This document shows, piece after piece, positions 53,607-60,783 of a DNA stretch of 64,000 nucleotides. Numbering within the stretch: the first letter of the stretch is position 1; each line of letters opens with the position of its first letter. Below the pieces are notes generated by a model. The model was not told where the DNA came from. It ran no database searches and was given only the letters and a program-made list of their open reading frames with translations. The stretch covers positions 1-64,000 of the forward strand of contig JAKOSN010000086.1 in NCBI GenBank assembly GCA_029777335.1. The letters run 5' to 3'. The position numbers and the translations under genes were made by a program. The stretch comes from Planctomycetota bacterium. GTDB taxonomy: Bacteria; Planctomycetota; Planctomycetia; Gemmatales; Gemmataceae.

Positions 53607-55349
53607 TTAATCCAGATCCTCGACCCCGGTCAGCGTTTTCAAATCCTGCACTTGCTTGGCATACTCATCGGCGAGCGTGTTCATGCGGTTCTTGAACAGC
53701 CCGGCATTCTGAGGGCGTTCGATGTTGTCGATGATGTCGGCATCCACCTTGTAGAGTTTTTCCAGGGCATCGCGTGTGGTGGCGCGGACATTCGGATCGG
53801 AGAGGATACGCGGAATGGCGGGGCGCAATTCCTTCAACTGGGCATCCAGGAGTTGCAGATCGCTGCCGATCTCCCGCAGGGCCCGGTTGTAGCCTTCCTG
53901 CGCCGTTCCCTTGTTGGCCATCGCCTCATCCATGCGCTTGGCGACGTGCTGCATCATCTTGATGTGAACACGTCCCACAAAGGCCAGGCGACGGAAGAGG
54001 ACGCCGGCATTGTGCAGGGAAACAGTGCGCTCCATCTCGGACTTGTCCGCGCGGCTGGCGCGCTCGATCGCCTTGCGCAAATCGGGAAGCGGGACGGCAA
54101 AGCCAATCCCTTCCTGGCGATCGCCGACCGCCTTGCGGGTGACCACGCCAATCACGCGGCCCCTGGCATCGAAAACCGGCCCCCCGGAGTTGCCCGGGTT
54201 GATGGTGGCGTTCAACTGATACCAGCCCAGGTCGTTGAGCTTGGCCTCGGTGCTCATCACGCCCTGGGTGACGGCGTTTTCCAGGATAATGTGATCGCCT
54301 GCCGTGGCCGCCGGAGAGCCGATTACCACGATCCGTTCGCCCCCCTTGACGGTGAAGGTGTCGGCAACTCGAAGGGGTTTTTGCTTGGTGGAGATACGCA
54401 AAATGGCAAGATCGCGCTGCGGATCCTCGTAGATCAGTTCGCCCGTCAGAGCAGTCTTGCCCCCTTCTCCTGCCGAGGGGAAGTAAATCTTGAGCTGATC
54501 AACCAGGCTGTGCGAGACCACGTGCGAATTGGTTACGAGCAGATCCTTGCTCACCAGAAAGCCGGTTCCGCCACCCTGAGGCGAACTGATGCGCGCCACC
54601 GATGGTTTACAAAGCTCGACCAGCTTTTCGGTGGACAGCTCGGTATCAGTGGGTTCGGTTGCCTGGGTGGGTGTTTGTTCGGCCCGAGAAGAGTCAGTAG
54701 TGCTGCGTGAGCTGCCGTGATTGAGCAAGAGAACGAGGCCCAGACCAAGAATTCCGCACAGCAGAAGTCCACCCAGTCCGCCCGCAATCAGGATCATGGG
54801 AAGGCGAGTGCCCTGGGGACGCGAACGAGGAGGAATCGAGAAGGGCTGGGCCGCGTGGCCAGCGGGGGTGCGAGGCGAGGGCGAGGGCGAGGGCTGAATC
54901 CCCAGCATCTGCGGTTCGGGTTCCAGGCGCTGCGAAACGGCACGGGCTGGTTCCCAGTTGGGCATTCCTTCGGTCCAGACCAGATCGGTCTGTTTGACCT
55001 GTCCCGATTTGACCAGATCCCGGAGCTGCGCGGTGCCCACCGGGCCCTGGCGTTGTCCCTGTCGCACGTAAAACCAGGAGGGTTCCTTGGCGGGCGCCGG
55101 AGTGGGGGCCGGGGTGGGGGGGTGTCCTCCCGGGGGGGCGGCCACGGCCGCTGCCGCTCCCGCCGGCGCCCCGGCCTTGGCGATCGCTTTGGGGTCCGCG
55201 GAGATAAGGGCGCCCAGAACCGTTTTGTTGATATCGGGAACTGGCACCTGCAACCGCTGACCACACTTGGGGCATGGCATTTTGATCCCGGCTTTTTCCG
55301 GTGGCACCGTGACCACACTCTGGCAGGCGGGACAGGAGAAACGGATCAT
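53607..55349 (-). CDS. Zinc-ribbon/GYF_2/trypsin-like membrane protease
   Basis: A 580-residue protein. Residues 6-29 form a two-CxxC zinc ribbon ('CPAC...CPKC'); residues about 92-140 form a GYF_2 (DUF4339) domain ('WFYVRQGQRQGPVG...TDLVWTEGMPNWEPA'); a transmembrane helix lies at about 184-208. The C-terminal trypsin-like domain shows His276 ('TNSHVV'), Asp313 ('RDLAIL') and Ser388 ('NPGNSGGPV') in the HtrA pattern, but without a PDZ domain; the last about 140 residues are helical. It probably degrades or processes envelope proteins. Pro/Ala-rich linkers join the modules. It precedes the PNP gene. Confidence 0.88.
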   Translation of the reverse strand: MIRFSCPACQSVVTVPPEKAGIKMPCPKCGQRLQVPVPDINKTVLGALISADPKAIAKAGAPAGAAAAVAAPPGGHPPTPAPTPAPAKEPSWFYVRQGQRQGPVGTAQLRDLVKSGQVKQTDLVWTEGMPNWEPARAVSQRLEPEPQMLGIQPSPSPSPRTPAGHAAQPFSIPPRSRPQGTRLPMILIAGGLGGLLLCGILGLGLVLLLNHGSSRSTTDSSRAEQTPTQATEPTDTELSTEKLVELCKPSVARISSPQGGGTGFLVSKDLLVTNSHVVSHSLVDQLKIYFPSAGEGGKTALTGELIYEDPQRDLAILRISTKQKPLRVADTFTVKGGERIVVIGSPAATAGDHIILENAVTQGVMSTEAKLNDLGWYQLNATINPGNSGGPVFDARGRVIGVVTRKAVGDRQEGIGFAVPLPDLRKAIERASRADKSEMERTVSLHNAGVLFRRLAFVGRVHIKMMQHVAKRMDEAMANKGTAQEGYNRALREIGSDLQLLDAQLKELRPAIPRILSDPNVRATTRDALEKLYKVDADIIDNIERPQNAGLFKNRMNTLADEYAKQVQDLKTLTGVEDLD

Positions 55350-55508
55350 GGAGACAGCTCCTGAAGAAGATCTCAGCAGCCTGTTCTGTCAATAATATCT
55401 CCGACGCCGATCAAAGAGAAAGGAATGTAAGGCAAAATTTTTCTCTGCTTTTGTCCTGATCGCTTTAATCGGCCTGATCCTTCCCATGCCCTTCCCCCTG
55501 CCGAGGGG

Positions 55509-55943
55509 TCAGTCGATCTCCGGGACGGGTTGCAACGCCTCCCCCTGCTCGTCGTAAAACGATTCGTGCAGTAGGAACAACTGTTCCACCGCAAAGCCGA
55601 GCAAGTTCAATTGCCGTCGCAGAATCTGGAAGGCCGTCACGGTCAACCGTCGCCCCAACAAACTCCGCAGATGGCGCGGACAGAGATCCATCTCCAGGGC
55701 GGTCGGCTCGCGCACGGGAAAAGTCTGAAATGGAACGGTTCCCCAGCGAGCACAAACCACACAACAACGATCCTGCACCGGGACGATCAATGGGGCTCCT
55801 CTCCCCAGGACCAGTTCTTCCTGGCACTCCGGACAGATCGGCTCGGTGAGAATCCGATCCCAGTGTCCATCGCCCGCTCCACAGCGACTGCAGGGAGCAA
55901 GGGATGCCCGTGTATCCTTCTGGACAAGGCGCAAACAGCTCAT
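55509..55943 (-). CDS. Cys-rich zinc-binding protein of unknown function
   Basis: A 144-residue soluble protein with three Cys pairs: 'CSRCGAG', 'CPECQEE' and 'CCVVCARWG', followed by 'MDLCPRHLRSLLGRRLT'. They fit two zinc ribbons or knuckles. The C-terminal half is an amphipathic helix pair ('TAFQILRRQLNLLGFAVEQLFLLHESFYDEQG'). I do not recognise a named family; similar short proteins occur in planctomycetes. It lies after the start of the GYF protease on the same strand with a gap of about 160 bases, and is divergent from the hypothetical at 56,331. Confidence 0.62.
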   Translation of the reverse strand: MSCLRLVQKDTRASLAPCSRCGAGDGHWDRILTEPICPECQEELVLGRGAPLIVPVQDRCCVVCARWGTVPFQTFPVREPTALEMDLCPRHLRSLLGRRLTVTAFQILRRQLNLLGFAVEQLFLLHESFYDEQGEALQPVPEID

Positions 55944-56070
55944 ACCACTCCTCAGCCTGCCCTTGGTTTGATCTGTTGATTGTGGAGGGAATCTGTCTCA
56001 CATTCCCCTCTCCACAATTCGGCTCGCGCCCCGCTGGTGCGTTACCCATTCCCCCACTTTTCTCCCCGCC

Positions 56071-56134
56071 AGTGTTAACTTGTGGCTTCCGTGCTGTCTT
56101 CCGGGAACACACTTCGCTAACGCAAGTTAACACT
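56071..56134. repeat. Twelve-bp inverted repeat in a divergent promoter region
   Basis: AGTGTTAACTTG (56071-56082) is the exact complement of CAAGTTAACACT (56123-56134), with 40 bases between. A second hairpin, CCTCTTC/GAAGAGG (56144-56150 with 56156-56162), follows. Together with the AT-rich stretch at 56,185-56,225 the 387-base gap (55944-56330) looks regulatory; no gene is seen in it. Confidence 0.5.
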
Positions 56135-56330
56135 TCTCAGTTTCCTCTTCTGACTGAAGAGGCGAAGGCTCAGAACGTTTCGTCATATCTTCTTTTGAAA
56201 TAATATGTTAAGAAAAATCGATTTCGTGGAGAATTGCCTCGGTATTCTGAGACGAGGATGGCATCGAAAGTGCATTCTAGCGCTGAAGTTAGGAATCAGA
56301 TACACCGGGATGGGCACTCGGACTAACGTG

Positions 56331-56771
56331 ATGTCAACCATGAACATGCGACCCGGACTTGAACTGCTGCGGCGTGCACCCACCCTCCACCAGATCGCCG
56401 ACTCCTGGGGCAAAATCGAACTCAAGTTGGAGACGGACGATACCCGCTACTGGATCACCACCGAGGGGTTGCCGGAAAAATCGACCGTGGCGCCGATCAA
56501 CTTTGTGATCGGTTATGTGACGGTCGAGAAACGGTCGGCCCAGGGGAACTGGGATCTCAGCGCCGTGTACAGTCCCGATGCCTGGAAGCTCTCGCAGGGC
56601 TTCGATTATTGCCAGATGCTCTATCGCGAATTGCGTGAGCTGAATGTGCGCCTGGAGAAGAACTTTAGCTGGCAGCTCAAAAAAGAGATCGAGGAACTCT
56701 GGGCGGAACTGCAACGTACCAATCGAGCGGTCCTTGCGCTCTCGGAGAAGGTGGCGGCCGCAACGCAATGA
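56331..56771 (+). CDS. Hypothetical protein, coiled-coil C-terminus
   Basis: A 146-residue soluble protein without a recognised domain. The N-terminal 80 residues are mixed ('ELLRRAPTLHQIADSWGKIELKLETDDTRYWITTEGLP', 'INFVIGYVTVEKRSAQGNW'); the C-terminal 55 residues are helical ('LYRELRELNVRLEKNFSWQLKKEIEELWAELQRTNRAVLALSEKVAAA') with a heptad-like pattern. Starts at 56331, 56340 and 56346 are close together and none has a good ribosome site; the frame is open to 56205. The Nudix gene follows 94 bases later. The high coding quality and length argue it is real. Confidence 0.6.
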   Translation: MSTMNMRPGLELLRRAPTLHQIADSWGKIELKLETDDTRYWITTEGLPEKSTVAPINFVIGYVTVEKRSAQGNWDLSAVYSPDAWKLSQGFDYCQMLYRELRELNVRLEKNFSWQLKKEIEELWAELQRTNRAVLALSEKVAAATQ

Positions 56772-56865
56772 GTGCCTCTCCTTGCTCTGTACCGAGGGCC
56801 CATGGGCGCTGGCCTGGCTCCCCGTTAAAGTAACGGCAGAACTCATCGTTCCTGAAGGGGAGCCT

Positions 56866-57372
56866 ATGCCGTCACCACCCGCGCCCGTCTATACACCCAT
56901 TCTGGCCACGCTTGGCTATGTGATGTCTCCCGATGGCAAGGAGGTGCTGATGGTGCATCGCCATCGCCGCCCGGAAGATGCTCACCTTGGCAAGTACAAC
57001 GGCCTGGGCGGCAAGCTTCACGCCGATGAGGACGTGGTTGCTGGTTTGAAACGGGAGATTCGGGAAGAAGCAGGCATCGAGTGCGAGGCGCTTGTGCTTC
57101 GCGGCACGATCAGCTGGCCAGGGTTTGGCAAGGGCGGCGAGAACTGGTTCGGCTTTATCTTTCGCGTTGATCGCTTTCGTGGGGAGCCATTCACCGAAAA
57201 CGAGGATGGTCCGCTCCTCTGGGTGCCGGTCGATCGTCTGATGGAACTTCCGATGTGGGAAGGCGATCGGCATTTCCTTCCCCTGGTTTTCGCGAACCCC
57301 GGGCAGCAATTCCACGGGGTGATGCCCTATTGCGACGGCAAACCAATCCGCTGGCAGTTCCACTGGGTGTAA
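56866..57372 (+). CDS. Nudix hydrolase, MutT/8-oxo-dGTPase type
   Basis: A 168-residue cytoplasmic enzyme. The Nudix box 'GGKLHADEDVVAGLKREIREEAGIEC' (Gx5Ex7REUxEExGU) lies near residues 50-75 with all catalytic Glu residues. 'LATLGYVMSPDGKEVLMVHRHRRPEDAHLGKYNGLG' is the usual upstream strand. It probably removes oxidised nucleotides such as 8-oxo-dGTP from the pool. The ATG at 56866 follows GAAGGGGAG. It is convergent with the exopolysaccharide genes. Confidence 0.88.
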   Translation: MPSPPAPVYTPILATLGYVMSPDGKEVLMVHRHRRPEDAHLGKYNGLGGKLHADEDVVAGLKREIREEAGIECEALVLRGTISWPGFGKGGENWFGFIFRVDRFRGEPFTENEDGPLLWVPVDRLMELPMWEGDRHFLPLVFANPGQQFHGVMPYCDGKPIRWQFHWV

Positions 57373-57401
57373 AGCCGAGCGTTCGCCCCGAGGCGGTTCT
57401 C

Positions 57402-58970
57402 TCAAACGGATGCCCTGGATTGCTCCGCCGGTTCGGTCTCGGGATCATCCCACGCCATCTGCTTCGCCTCCGCAAGACGTTCCTGAGGTGAGCGGAGCCG
57501 AAGCAGGGTTCGGATCAGGTAGGTGACAATGAGGGTGAAATCGTAGCGCCCGTTGACCACTGCCGCATAGTAGGCCTCGGCGGCGTAGATCTCGTCCTCG
57601 CTGGGGTTGGGACCATAGCGGATGGACGCCTCGGTTACCAGCCCGGCCTTGCAGCGCAGGTAGAGCGAACGCCACTCGGGAGGAAGCTGTTCGATCTCTG
57701 CCCGGCTGCGGGGGGGAACCCCCACCAACCGCAACTCTCCCTTCGCCACATTGAGCAGCCCGGGCAAAAACCGGAAAACAAAATCGCTCCAGCTTCGTTG
57801 CAGTCCCGGGCGGATCGGACCGAGTGCGGTCTCCGTGGGGACAAAGGTGTACAGGGCAATGTTGCGCCACCCCATCTCCTCGGGAGGGGCCGGCATCTGA
57901 ATCACCGGAGTTGTGTTCAACCGGCGAAAGATCCAGGTGATGAGAAAGAGCGGGGCGAAAAGCAGCAGGAGGAGACAGGCGGACACGCGCGAGAGGAACC
58001 CGGCCAGCGTCCGGCCGATGGCGTAGTCCGAGAGCGTGCCCAGGATAAAGTCGTCGGTGATCACGGTCGTGCCATCCGGACCACCTTTGAGAAGGCGATT
58101 GCGGTCGATGATCACCTCGTCGAGATCGAGTTCCTGCCCCACGTAACTTCCGGGGAGGATCAGGGCATTGGTCACGGTGCAGCCACGGTCGACAATACAG
58201 TCGTTGCCGACAACCGCGTGCGGACCCAGCTTGACCATCGCGCCAATCTCGCAGTTCTCACCGAGATAGATGGGGGGGATGACCTGGGCGGTGGGATGGA
58301 GCACCACGTTGCGCGACAACCAGACACGCGGCTCGATCTCCCGTGCACCCAGCAGGAGTTCGGGAAACTCCTTGTTCATCACCTGGTTCTGGGCGGCCAG
58401 GATATCGCCAAAGTCACCCATGCGCAGGGGCTTCCCGACCTCATACCAGTGCTGTTCGTTCATGGCGAGGTCGCGCAGATGCTGAGTGATGCGTGTGCGG
58501 TCGGCATCGCTGGCCAGAGTCGAAAGATGCTCGCGGGTCAGAAGGGCCCAGCCCGTCCAGGCGCGGTCCGGACCGTGAGTAAAGAGGAGCGGCTCCACAC
58601 CAGGACGCTGGGTATGAATTTCCTCCAGGGCCAGCGGAGGCAAGGTGTCGGCGTGGCCGAAGAGGAGCCGTTCGTGGTTTGCCGTGGTCAGGTCGATGGT
58701 TTTCAACAGCCAGTAGGGGCGAGCCGGATCACGCACCAGGTGATAGGTGAACTGACTGCCCCAGCGGGCGCCATCTTCCAGGTGATGCTCGATCTTTTCA
58801 GGAAGATGACTGAGGATAAAGTCGTAGCGGCGCACTCCCTGGCGGGCGAAGAATTCGACCAGATGCTGAAGAAACGGACGATCGAGAAGGTGCATCAGGG
58901 GCACCGGATACCAGTCGGCGAGGGCCGCCTCGTTGGTCCACTCCCCGGTCGCCATGATGACCGCCCGCAT
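57402..58970 (-). CDS. NDP-sugar nucleotidyltransferase-like / sugar-transferase fusion
   Basis: A 522-residue protein. Residues 1 to about 210 resemble a sugar-1-phosphate nucleotidyltransferase ('PVPLMHLLDRPFLQHLVEFFARQGVRRYDFILSHLPEKIEHHL'), but the N-terminal 'MRAVIMATGEWTNEAAL' lacks the usual GGxGTR loop, so activity is doubtful. Residues about 225-310 form a left-handed beta-helix with hexapeptide repeats ('YLGENCEIGAMVKLGPHAVVGNDCIVDRGCTV'). From about 330 a membrane helix leads into a WbaP-like sugar-transferase tail ('GLLNVAKGELRLVGVPPRSRAEIEQLPPEWRSLYLRCKAGLV'). Such an enzyme would link sugars to undecaprenyl phosphate for exopolysaccharide. It is the third gene of a minus-strand run with the sugar transferase and STAS genes. 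Confidence 0.72.
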   Translation of the reverse strand: MRAVIMATGEWTNEAALADWYPVPLMHLLDRPFLQHLVEFFARQGVRRYDFILSHLPEKIEHHLEDGARWGSQFTYHLVRDPARPYWLLKTIDLTTANHERLLFGHADTLPPLALEEIHTQRPGVEPLLFTHGPDRAWTGWALLTREHLSTLASDADRTRITQHLRDLAMNEQHWYEVGKPLRMGDFGDILAAQNQVMNKEFPELLLGAREIEPRVWLSRNVVLHPTAQVIPPIYLGENCEIGAMVKLGPHAVVGNDCIVDRGCTVTNALILPGSYVGQELDLDEVIIDRNRLLKGGPDGTTVITDDFILGTLSDYAIGRTLAGFLSRVSACLLLLLFAPLFLITWIFRRLNTTPVIQMPAPPEEMGWRNIALYTFVPTETALGPIRPGLQRSWSDFVFRFLPGLLNVAKGELRLVGVPPRSRAEIEQLPPEWRSLYLRCKAGLVTEASIRYGPNPSEDEIYAAEAYYAAVVNGRYDFTLIVTYLIRTLLRLRSPQERLAEAKQMAWDDPETEPAEQSRASV

Positions 58971-59026
58971 CGTCAGTTCCTCTCAAGCCAGAGCGCGGTT
59001 TTTGCTCATTGTGGTCAGGGCACCGA

Positions 59027-59881
59027 TCAGAACGCCCCGCGTCCGGTGAGCACGGCCGGGATGGTCTGGATCATCAATTTCAGATCAAACCAGATACTTT
59101 GACTCTCGATATACTTGACATCCATCTCGACCTGCTGGGGGAAGGGGATATTGCCCCGGCCGCTCACCTGCCAGATGCATGTCAGCCCCGGAATCACATC
59201 GAGGCGCCGACGATCGGCCAGGGTGTATCTGGCGACCTCCGACGGCACCGGCGGGCGCGGGCCGACCAGAGACATGTCGCCCTTGAGCACACACCACAAC
59301 TGGGGGAGTTCGTCGATGCTTAACTTGCGAATCAGCCGACCGATACGCGTGACCCGGGGGTCGTTCTTCATCTTGAAGGTGATGCTCTCGGCGTGATCGT
59401 TCTGCATCGCCAGCAAGATCTGGCGTGTTTTGGGATCCAGATCGTCCATCTTGTTGACGAGCTGAGCCAGTTCTTCCCGGGAGAGCTTCATCAGCTCTTC
59501 CATCCGTTTTTTGATCTCCTCGGCATTGACCACCATGGAGCGAAACTTGGGGAAGGGGAACTCCCGGCCCCAGCGCCCCACGCGTTTCTGCCAGAAGAGA
59601 GCCGGGCCGCCATCGGTGCGCTTGATGATCAGGGCCACCACGGCAAAGAGAGGGCTGAGAAGGATCAGCATGGTGGCTGCCACCAGGATGTCGAGGCCGC
59701 GTTTGAGAGCCTTGGCCCCGCCGATGATCAGCAACCAGGAATATTTCTTCCACAGAAAACGAAAGTTGTTGACCAGCCGTCCGGTTCCACGAGTGCCACG
59801 CGCGTAGCGCTCGTGCATGATGTGCATCAGGAGCAGCCGATCTTCCTGTGTCTGTGTGTTCGGACTGGTCGCGGTCGACAT
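59027..59881 (-). CDS. Undecaprenyl-phosphate sugar transferase
   Basis: A 284-residue protein with one membrane helix near residues 62-87 ('RGLDILVAATMLILLSPLFAVVALIIKRTDGGPALFWQKRVGRWGREF'), which is the signature of the bacterial sugar-transferase family (WcaJ/WbaP catalytic part). 'FPKFRSMVVNAE', 'IGRLIRKLSIDELPQLWCVLKGDMSLVGPRPPVPSEV' and 'VIPGLTCIWQVSGRGNIPF' are the conserved blocks. It puts the first sugar-phosphate on undecaprenyl phosphate, so it starts an exopolysaccharide repeat unit. It is in the same direction as, and 26 bases after, the STAS gene. An insert of about 40 residues ('EEIKKRMEELMKL...') before the final blocks is longer than usual. Confidence 0.88.
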   Translation of the reverse strand: MSTATSPNTQTQEDRLLLMHIMHERYARGTRGTGRLVNNFRFLWKKYSWLLIIGGAKALKRGLDILVAATMLILLSPLFAVVALIIKRTDGGPALFWQKRVGRWGREFPFPKFRSMVVNAEEIKKRMEELMKLSREELAQLVNKMDDLDPKTRQILLAMQNDHAESITFKMKNDPRVTRIGRLIRKLSIDELPQLWCVLKGDMSLVGPRPPVPSEVARYTLADRRRLDVIPGLTCIWQVSGRGNIPFPQQVEMDVKYIESQSIWFDLKLMIQTIPAVLTGRGAF

Positions 59882-59906
59882 GGAACGACTGCCTCCGCCG
59901 AGTCAA

Positions 59907-60278
59907 TCAGGTGGATGGAGTGGTCGAGGATGAGGAGGGAGCAAGCTCGTAGGCAGCCAGCCCTTCCTGGCGCGTGTTGAACACATCGCAAATCTTGTGC
60001 AGGCGCACCAGCTGGAAGAGTGTGCGCACGGGGCGGGTCAGTCCGCAGAGTTTCAGATCGCCGCCCTCGCTCCGCAAGTGCTTGACCAGGGCGATGATCA
60101 CCCCGCACCCGGAACTGTCCGCCCAGGTCACTTTTTCGAGATCCATCAGCACTCGCGCTCCGGGCTTGACCAGCCCGAGCATCTGCTTGTTGAACCCCGG
60201 GCTGGTCAACGCATCGAGATGCGGGAACTGCGGTGTCAGAACGATGACCCCCTTGTGTTCCTCGTGCTGAATATCCAT
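59907..60278 (-). CDS. STAS-domain (anti-sigma antagonist-like) protein
   Basis: A 123-residue cytoplasmic protein consisting of a STAS domain. 'VLMDLEKVTWADSSGCGVIIALVKHLRSEGG' carries the Asp-Ser-Ser motif with the phosphorylatable Ser of the SpoIIAA/RsbV family, and 'LKLCGLTRPVRTLFQLVRLHKI' is the typical next segment. A C-terminal Ser/Thr-rich tail (last ten residues) is extra. Such proteins are switched by an anti-sigma kinase and a SpoIIE phosphatase; neither is adjacent. Its place as the first gene of the sugar-transferase run suggests it controls exopolysaccharide synthesis. The start ATG at 60278 follows GGAGGA. Confidence 0.88.
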   Translation of the reverse strand: MDIQHEEHKGVIVLTPQFPHLDALTSPGFNKQMLGLVKPGARVLMDLEKVTWADSSGCGVIIALVKHLRSEGGDLKLCGLTRPVRTLFQLVRLHKICDVFNTRQEGLAAYELAPSSSSTTPST

Positions 60279-60455
60279 CGAAGAAGTCCTCCGGGTAGGT
60301 GTTGTTGGGGCTGGGGCACTCACTCCATGCAGCGCTCCAGCAAGGGGCCACCAGCGCAGATCGTGTCGCACGGCACCCGGCCAATCCGGAGAGGCGAGCG
60401 ATGCGCGGGAGAACGGCCTGCGTTTAGTGCATTATCCGCTTTCTGCGCCAGTCGG

Positions 60456-60521
60456 GACAGGGATTTTTTTTTCATTTTCACCCGCCATCCCTGTCGGGCG
60501 AACAAAAAAAAACGACAGGGA
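60456..60521. promoter_or_regulatory. Three-segment alternative hairpin in a divergent region
   Basis: GACAGGGAT (60456-60464), ATCCCTGTC (60487-60495) and CGACAGGG (60513-60520) are mutually complementary: the middle segment can pair with either side. One pairing encloses a T-run of nine bases, the other an A-run. It lies in the 505-base gap (60279-60783) between STAS and the Wzz-like gene. No gene is seen there. Confidence 0.45.
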
Positions 60522-60783
60522 CCACCCCTTGGGTCTTCTCTTTCGGATCCACTGACGGAAGGAATTCGATCCCTTTCTGGGGAACTGAGGGGGAGCAGAG
60601 AAAATTCGCTTCACCGAAGTTCCATGGTTGTGATAGATTTTCTTATTGGTGTCGCTTGAGATGAGACTTCAGGAATTCGACCCAGCGCTGCAGCGACTCG
60701 CGGCAACCCCGAGACAACCGGGTCTCGAACGATCACCGGAATCCAATCCCTGGTCTCCAGAGCGTCCGCGGAGGATAGCATTC

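Noticed and set aside
55904-56203. Plus-strand frame in the divergent region before the hypothetical gene
   Set aside because: It overlaps the start of the zinc-ribbon gene and the inverted repeat, with no ribosome site or conserved residues.
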